Under the pieces are notes generated by a model, which searched no databases, was not told where the DNA came from, and saw only the letters and a list, made by a program, of their open reading frames with translations. 10,149 bases of DNA from positions 1 to 10,149 of the forward strand of contig CAJWLW010000167.1 in assembly GCA_913042885.1 (NCBI GenBank). The letters run 5' to 3'. Position 1 is the first letter of the stretch; each line of letters starts with the position of its first letter. This DNA comes from an uncultured Lentisphaeria bacterium (GTDB lineage: Bacteria; Verrucomicrobiota; Lentisphaeria; JABSQK01; CAJWLW01). Shown piece by piece: positions 6,318-10,149 of the stretch. Position numbers and translations under genes: made by a program.

Positions 6318-6359
6318 TGGGAGGTGTCAGGTTGTAGGTTGTAGGTTGCAGGTGTCAGG
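6318..6359 (-). repeat. six in-phase CCTNNNA heptamers abutting the dioxygenase start
   Basis: Read on the minus strand from 6359 down to 6318, the units are CCTGACA, CCTGCAA, CCTACAA, CCTACAA, CCTGACA and CCTCCCA, with no spacers. The last base of the array touches the ATG at 6317. Every unit keeps CCT at positions 1-3 and A at position 7, while positions 4-6 vary. The period is seven, so it cannot encode a repeated amino-acid unit of one frame, and the mRNA leader here would lack a Shine-Dalgarno sequence. The final unit reads like the 16S anti-Shine-Dalgarno sequence, not its complement. It could be a transcription-factor array, a slippage-prone microsatellite tuning expression, or a neutral dispersed repeat. 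Confidence 0.8.
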
Positions 6360-6437
6360 AACTCATCAGCTCAGTTTTAGTCTCTCCTCTTAGCCCCATT
6401 CTCGAAGAAGTGGACAGATTAAGAGTGTGATGATGAA

Positions 6438-7835
6438 TCAAGTATCGAAATCAACGATTGGTACGGGCAGGTCCCGCTGGATCTCGTCGAAGCGGTAACC
6501 GAAGCCGGCGCCGTGAACACTGGCCAGATCGAGGACGCCGTCGCGGCGTTTGTACAGTCCGGGATGCACCGCCTCCTCGGGCTTCGATGCTTCCGGGTAA
6601 AATTGCATGCTGTTGCTTTCCACACCCATGATCGTGCCGGCATGTGCCGCCAGCAGGACATGAGGGATTTGCGCCAGCATCGGATTGGTCAGATCCTGCA
6701 CCATGAGCTGCATGCCGTGCGCCTTCGCCCAGCAGAGGCTCAGTAGCGCGCCCGTCTGGGTCTTGCAGGTCTTCAGAGCCACGCCGGTCCAGCCGAGGCT
6801 GCGGCCGAGACGCACGATCTTCCAATCATGGGCACTTTCGTCGAGGAACAACGGCTTGCGCTGTGACACGCTGTGGACATCGATGCGGTTGGCTTCCAGA
6901 TCATACGGGAACGGCTGTTCGATATACAGCAACTGGTCGAACAATGCCGGGTGCTCGGCCTGCAGCCGATCGACAACACCGTTGACGTACTCCGGCTCCT
7001 GCACGGTGCAGTTGAAGTCCGCGGTAAGCTCGGTAACGCCTTCTTCGAGACCGATCTGCCCCACCTTGACGAGGCGGTCGTAGTCCCATTCTGCATCATT
7101 GCCGCGCAGTTTGACCTTCAGGCACTTGAGCCCGTCGGTACGGATCCAGTCGCGCAGCAGCACGGGATAGCCGTCCGCCGGTTCGTCACCGGTCAATTCA
7201 TCCTCGGTGAGCGGATCGAGGCCGCCGACGAGGTGCCAGACCGGTACTTTCTCGATGTATTCCTCGAAGTAGTCTTCCGGGTACTTGCCCTCGAACGAAC
7301 AGTCCGCGCCATCAGCCGGGGTCAGATAAGCGGCGAGATCGTCATTCATATACTGTGCATTGCAGGTGGTGTAGACATCGACATCGTGCAGTTTGCCGTA
7401 GGCGTCGTGCAGCGCGACGTCGAACGGTGACAAAGCCACCAGCGCTGCCAGGTACGGCAGCCGGACGCCGTTGGTTTCTTCGAAGGATTCGCGCAGCGTC
7501 GTCAGCCGTTGCTTCTGATAGGCCTCACCGATCTCGATAGCGTGACCGGTCGTCTCGAAGCCTTTCAAATCTGTCGCCAGCGACGCCGCGAAGTCGTTCA
7601 TCGCCTTTTCGCGCTCGGCATACGGCAAGTCGGACGGCCAGGCCCAGCCGATGCTGTACGGCGTCTCGCCCCAGCCCTCGGCGATACGGCCATCGTTGCC
7701 GCGCAGACGGATACAGGCGCGGGCGCACCAGACTTCGCGCATCACCTGATGTCCGAATTTCAGCGGCACGCGGAAGGTAATCGGCAGCAGGTAGCAGGCG
7801 ACGTCGGCGATTTGTGCGTCATGCGGATTGGACAT
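6438..7835 (-). CDS. enolase-superfamily enzyme (mandelate racemase/muconate lactonizing group)
   Basis: With the ATG at 7833-7835 the protein has 465 residues, longer than the usual 350-400. This start is chosen over an in-frame ATG 23 codons upstream because AAAGGA (7841-7846) stands five bases before it. The capping domain (about 10-150) contains EGWGETPYS. The barrel shows the K-x-K pair K240/K242 (LKVKLRG), metal ligands D273 (ADFN), E306 (YIEQPFP) and the D332/E333 pair (FLDES), and a lysine on the opposite face in LKTCKTQTG (K355, K358), an arrangement like the MLE-type subgroup. These enzymes bind Mg2+ and abstract a proton alpha to a carboxylate, for racemisation, dehydration, cycloisomerisation or deamination. 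Extra length lies around residues 155-230, an acidic insertion-like stretch. It is the first gene of the minus-strand series and is divergent from the nitroreductase gene. The reaction type is not determined. Confidence 0.88.
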   Translation of the reverse strand: MSNPHDAQIADVACYLLPITFRVPLKFGHQVMREVWCARACIRLRGNDGRIAEGWGETPYSIGWAWPSDLPYAEREKAMNDFAASLATDLKGFETTGHAIEIGEAYQKQRLTTLRESFEETNGVRLPYLAALVALSPFDVALHDAYGKLHDVDVYTTCNAQYMNDDLAAYLTPADGADCSFEGKYPEDYFEEYIEKVPVWHLVGGLDPLTEDELTGDEPADGYPVLLRDWIRTDGLKCLKVKLRGNDAEWDYDRLVKVGQIGLEEGVTELTADFNCTVQEPEYVNGVVDRLQAEHPALFDQLLYIEQPFPYDLEANRIDVHSVSQRKPLFLDESAHDWKIVRLGRSLGWTGVALKTCKTQTGALLSLCWAKAHGMQLMVQDLTNPMLAQIPHVLLAAHAGTIMGVESNSMQFYPEASKPEEAVHPGLYKRRDGVLDLASVHGAGFGYRFDEIQRDLPVPIVDFDT

Positions 7836-7840
7836 GGGAA

Positions 7841-7846
7841 TCCTTT
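7841..7846 (-). promoter_or_regulatory. ribosome binding site deciding the enolase-superfamily start
   Basis: The minus strand reads AAAGGA five bases before ATG 7833-7835. The upstream in-frame ATG at 7904 has no comparable site, and the extra 23 residues it would add do not look like part of the conserved capping domain. Confidence 0.6.
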
Positions 7847-7972
7847 GCAGTGGGAACGATTCGGTGTTAACCATATCCTGACCTGGCAAAGCCGCAAACC
7901 TCATGCGTTCGATTTAATCGGTTGCAAAGCGGGGCGGGCGGCGATCACATCGGTAAGGCAGGCCAAGGAAGT

Positions 7973-8012
7973 GGGAGGCGGGTTCCACTTTGTATCGCGT
8001 ACTGCGCCTCCC
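7973..8012. repeat. inverted repeat GGGAGGCG / CGCCTCCC in the divergent gap
   Basis: Perfect 8-base arms at 7973-7980 and 8005-8012 are separated by 24 bases, inside the 285-base region (7836-8120) between the divergent enolase-superfamily and nitroreductase genes. The left arm also takes part in GTGGGAGGCGGGTTCCAC (7971-7988), with GTGG/CCAC ends. It could be a paired operator controlling both genes or a folded leader element for the nitroreductase mRNA. I find no convincing -35/-10 pair in this gap; the rest holds no gene I can support. Confidence 0.45.
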
Positions 8013-8120
8013 GCTTTACCTGATTCCCTCCACTATGTCTTGCATAAATTCCTGCGATTCGTTCTGGAGAATCCGGGATTTCGGTGCAAGTTATTCGGCT
8101 CAATTCAAACCGGATCTACC

Positions 8121-9797
8121 ATGACTGCTGTCGAACAAGCCGCCGCCTACCACGAACATACCAAGCACTATCTCGACCGGTTCGCTGATTACCTTGGACA
8201 TTTCGACTGGGACAACCGGCCCGATCCTTTTCGCAACTACGACGAGGCGCCCCGAATTCTGCTGCCGATCGTTGCGGAGTCCGCAACGGCGACGTACAAC
8301 GACCTGTACGCCACCGAGCCGACGCGGCAATATCCGATCACGCTCGAAACGATCGCCTGCCTGTTCGAGCTCGGCCTGGGGCTGGCCGCCTGGAAAAAGT
8401 GGGGCGAACACATCGGCGCCGTGCGCTGCGACCCGTCCAGCGGCAACCTGCATCCGACCGAAGGCTACCTGATTGCCGCCGACACCTCGGGTATCACCGC
8501 CGGTGTGCACCATTATCACAGCCACGACCATTGTCTGGAGACCCGCTGCACGTTCACCGACGCAGATGCCGCGGCCGTCGCCTCGGCGTTGCCGGCAGAC
8601 AGTGTGCTGGTGGGAATGACGTCGATCTACTGGCGCGAGTCGTGGAAGTACGGCGTTCGCGCGTTCCGCTACTGCCAGCTCGATATGGGCCATGTTATCG
8701 GCAGCTTGCGCTACGCCGCTGCGGTGCTTGGCTGGCATTGCCGGATGATTTCGTTCGAATCGGCACGGCTGGTCGGCTGGCTGGGACTGGATCGTGAAGG
8801 CTTCGTAACCGGTGAAGAGGAACACGTCGAAGGGTTTATGGTAGTGACGCCGAATCCTGTCTGGCGCACGAATGACCTGGCACCGCACGTCTCGGGAATC
8901 TCCGATACATTGTCCGCAGCAACCGGCAAAGGCGAGTGGCACGGGCAGCCGCGACAGCTGAGTCCGGAGCACCATCCCTGGCCACCGATCGACGAAGTCG
9001 CTGCAGCGTCGACACTGGATACTGTCGAGTCGCCGGACGATCCCGGAAAGGATACGTTGCCGCCGCCGGCCACTCCGCCGACCACTATCGGCGCGACGAA
9101 GATCATCCGGCAGCGGCGCAGTTCAATCGACCTGAACGGTGAGACCCGCCTTAGCGCCGACGCCTTCTACGTCATCATGGACCGCTCACTGCATCGCACC
9201 AACGTCGCGCCGTTTGATTCACTATGCTGGGCGCCCACTTGCGACTTCATCATGTTCGTGCATCGCGTCGACGATCTCACATCCGGCTTGTATTTTCTGC
9301 ACCGCTCGACCGTGGCGCTGGAAGACCTGCAGGCAGCGATGAAACCGTCGTTCACCTGGGAGAAGCCCGCAAACGCGCCAACGCACATCGGCTTCTACCA
9401 CCTTGCAAGCGGCGATTATCGTGAGCAATCACAGATCGTCTCATGCCGCCAGGAGATCGCCGGCGACGGGGCTTTCAGCCTGGGTATCCTCGCCGACTTC
9501 CGCGCCAGTCTCGAAAGTTTCGGTGCGAACGCCTACCGGCGCATGCACTGGGAAGCGGGATTGATCGGCCAGCTGTTGTATCTGGAGGCTGAAGCGGCGG
9601 GGATTCGCGGCACCGGCATGGGCTGCTTTTTCGATGAGCCTGTGCACGAGATCTTCGGCTTGAGCAGCGGTGCATATCAGAGCATATACCACTTCACGAT
9701 GGGCGGCCCGTGCGAGGACGACCGCATCCTCGACCGCGCCCCCTACGATCATCTCAAAGGTCGGGCTTATGCTTCAATCGATCCCAACGCCGCCTAA
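8121..9797 (+). CDS. SagB/ThcOx-like protein with two tandem nitroreductase domains
   Basis: This 558-residue flavoprotein candidate is built from two nitroreductase-fold halves. The first (about 45-260) contains EPTRQYPIT (66-74), the SSGNLHPTEGYLI motif (106-118) typical of SagB/ThcOx dehydrogenases, and WRESWKYGVRAFRYCQLDMGH (171-191). A proline-rich, acidic linker (about 285-325) leads to the second half (about 326-545). That half carries the IIRQRRSSIDLNG start (328-340, FMN-phosphate-type arginines), RRMHWEAGLIGQLLYLEAEAAGI (473-495) and GMGCFFDEPVHEIFGL (499-514). SagB/ThcOx proteins oxidise azolines to azoles in peptide natural products; stand-alone double-domain members are common and mostly uncharacterised. 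No precursor peptide or YcaO cyclodehydratase is in the window, so azole synthesis is not supported here. Start: the frame is open far upstream, but ATG 8121 is the first Met that fits the domain; its ribosome binding site is weak (GGA). The protein is soluble. Confidence 0.88.
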   Translation: MTAVEQAAAYHEHTKHYLDRFADYLGHFDWDNRPDPFRNYDEAPRILLPIVAESATATYNDLYATEPTRQYPITLETIACLFELGLGLAAWKKWGEHIGAVRCDPSSGNLHPTEGYLIAADTSGITAGVHHYHSHDHCLETRCTFTDADAAAVASALPADSVLVGMTSIYWRESWKYGVRAFRYCQLDMGHVIGSLRYAAAVLGWHCRMISFESARLVGWLGLDREGFVTGEEEHVEGFMVVTPNPVWRTNDLAPHVSGISDTLSAATGKGEWHGQPRQLSPEHHPWPPIDEVAAASTLDTVESPDDPGKDTLPPPATPPTTIGATKIIRQRRSSIDLNGETRLSADAFYVIMDRSLHRTNVAPFDSLCWAPTCDFIMFVHRVDDLTSGLYFLHRSTVALEDLQAAMKPSFTWEKPANAPTHIGFYHLASGDYREQSQIVSCRQEIAGDGAFSLGILADFRASLESFGANAYRRMHWEAGLIGQLLYLEAEAAGIRGTGMGCFFDEPVHEIFGLSSGAYQSIYHFTMGGPCEDDRILDRAPYDHLKGRAYASIDPNAA

Positions 9798-9841
9798 TTT
9801 CTCCCGCGTAGGGTATTCAGCGACGATCCGTCCCGCATATG

Positions 9842-9870
9842 TTGACACCCGTTGCGTTCCACAGTCTATT
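9842..9870 (+). promoter_or_regulatory. sigma70-like promoter of tRNA-Pro
   Basis: A perfect TTGACA -35 (9842-9847) is followed after 17 bases by TCTATT (9865-9870, four of six -10 consensus bases). Transcription would start near 9877, about 29 bases before the mature tRNA. The bases just after the -10 (AGCCG) are G/C-rich, as in stringently controlled stable-RNA promoters. Consensus match and position support it; the start is not measured. Confidence 0.6.
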
Positions 9871-9905
9871 AGCCGTTTGCCGGTGTATCCTTGCATGCAC
9901 TTGCT

Positions 9906-9983
9906 CGGGGTGTAGCGCAGCCTGGTTAGCGCGATTGCTTTGGGAGCAATAGGTCGCGAGTTCGAATCTCGCCACCCCGACCA
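9906..9983 (+). tRNA. tRNA-Pro (anticodon UGG), CCA encoded
   Basis: A full cloverleaf is visible. The acceptor stem is CGGGGTG/CACCCCG, with the C1-G72 pair characteristic of tRNA-Pro. The D arm has GCGC/GCGC. The anticodon stem ATTGC/GCAAT encloses loop TTTGGGA with anticodon TGG at 9941-9943, and the T arm GCGAG-TTCGAAT-CTCGC is complete. The discriminator is A and the CCA end is encoded (9981-9983). It reads proline CCA codons and, by wobble, other CCN codons. It is a single tRNA gene with its own promoter. Confidence 0.97.
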
Positions 9984-10058
9984 CTTTCCGAAATTCCACA
10001 CCACTTCGAGAATCTCTGCCGGGTAGACGGGGACAGGATCTCGACGACCATGAACGAA

Positions 10059-10092
10059 ATTCGTCCCAAGTGCGTCGAATCTTCTTTTTTTC
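10059..10092 (+). terminator. weak candidate terminator downstream of tRNA-Pro
   Basis: A short stem ATTCG/CGAAT (10059-10063 and 10076-10080) with a 12-base loop is followed by CTTC and then a run of seven T's. The stem is weak, and the site lies about 75 bases after the tRNA end, so this is tentative. The remaining sequence 9984-10149 holds no gene I can support; it also contains a TTCCGCGGAA palindrome (10094-10103). Confidence 0.3.
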
Positions 10093-10149
10093 GTTCCGCG
10101 GAAGCCATACTGATGGCGTAGTTTTGCCTGATGCCTGCGGGATTCGGGA

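Noticed and set aside
6360..6372. On the minus strand the leader contains CTGATGAG, the core start of a hammerhead ribozyme.
   Set aside because: No matching CGAAA segment or the three stems can be drawn around it; the following sequence is the heptamer array. It is a chance match.
7509..8120. Upstream extension of the nitroreductase frame, which stays open for about 200 codons before ATG 8121.
   Set aside because: The extension runs antisense through the enolase-superfamily gene, has no domain, and no start in the intergenic part with a ribosome binding site; the family begins at the 8121 Met.
9906..10149. The tRNA-Pro 3' end as an integration site for a mobile element.
   Set aside because: There is no integrase gene and no repeat of the tRNA 3' end within the window.
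1..10149. CRISPR array or insertion-sequence remnants.
   Set aside because: No direct repeats with regular unique spacers and no transposase-like coding sequence or terminal inverted repeats with target duplications were found.

Overview
The window looks like a chromosomal segment from a moderately GC-rich proteobacterium, most likely a gammaproteobacterium. This rests on the YkgJ-type cysteine-cluster protein, an ArnC/ArnB-like gene pair, a tRNA-Pro(UGG) with an encoded CCA tail and sigma70-like promoter elements. No marker gene fixes the lineage, so the assignment is an inference. There are no insertion sequences, phage genes, CRISPR arrays or plasmid functions.

Layout. (1) Bases 1-324 (+): the 3' part of a YkgJ-family gene, cut by the window edge. 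(2) 361-2464 (-): a two-gene unit, a membrane-anchored family 2 glycosyltransferase followed after one base by a DegT/ArnB-type PLP aminotransferase. The pair suggests envelope or lipid-linked sugar modification. (3) 2465-2666: a divergent regulatory region with a sigma70-like promoter whose spacer is a perfect inverted repeat, and a short CCT-phased heptamer run. (4) 2667-3845 (+): an iron-containing alcohol dehydrogenase of the subfamily with an altered metal site. (5) 3846-4028: a convergent gap with one doubtful small ORF. (6) 7835 down to 4029 (-): four co-directional genes: an enolase-superfamily enzyme, a phytanoyl-CoA-dioxygenase-like Fe(II)/2OG enzyme, a RidA-type deaminase and a TIM-barrel amidohydrolase. 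(7) 8121-9797 (+): a divergently transcribed SagB/ThcOx-like protein with two tandem nitroreductase domains. (8) 9906-9983 (+): tRNA-Pro(UGG) with a good promoter, then a non-coding tail to the window end.

How the parts may work together. The minus-strand four-gene set looks like a small-molecule catabolic or detoxification module. An enolase-superfamily enzyme abstracts a proton alpha to a carboxylate, a 2OG oxygenase hydroxylates, RidA hydrolyses reactive enamines/imines, and an amidohydrolase (fold shared with sugar lactonases) hydrolyses an ester, lactone or amide. The Fe-ADH and the double nitroreductase could supply redox steps, but they are separate transcription units, so that link is speculative. 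No substrate can be named from sequence alone.

The most unusual DNA feature is an in-phase run of six CCTNNNA heptamers (minus strand) directly abutting the first possible start codon of the dioxygenase gene. A three-unit relative lies upstream of the alcohol dehydrogenase, in the same orientation relative to its gene.
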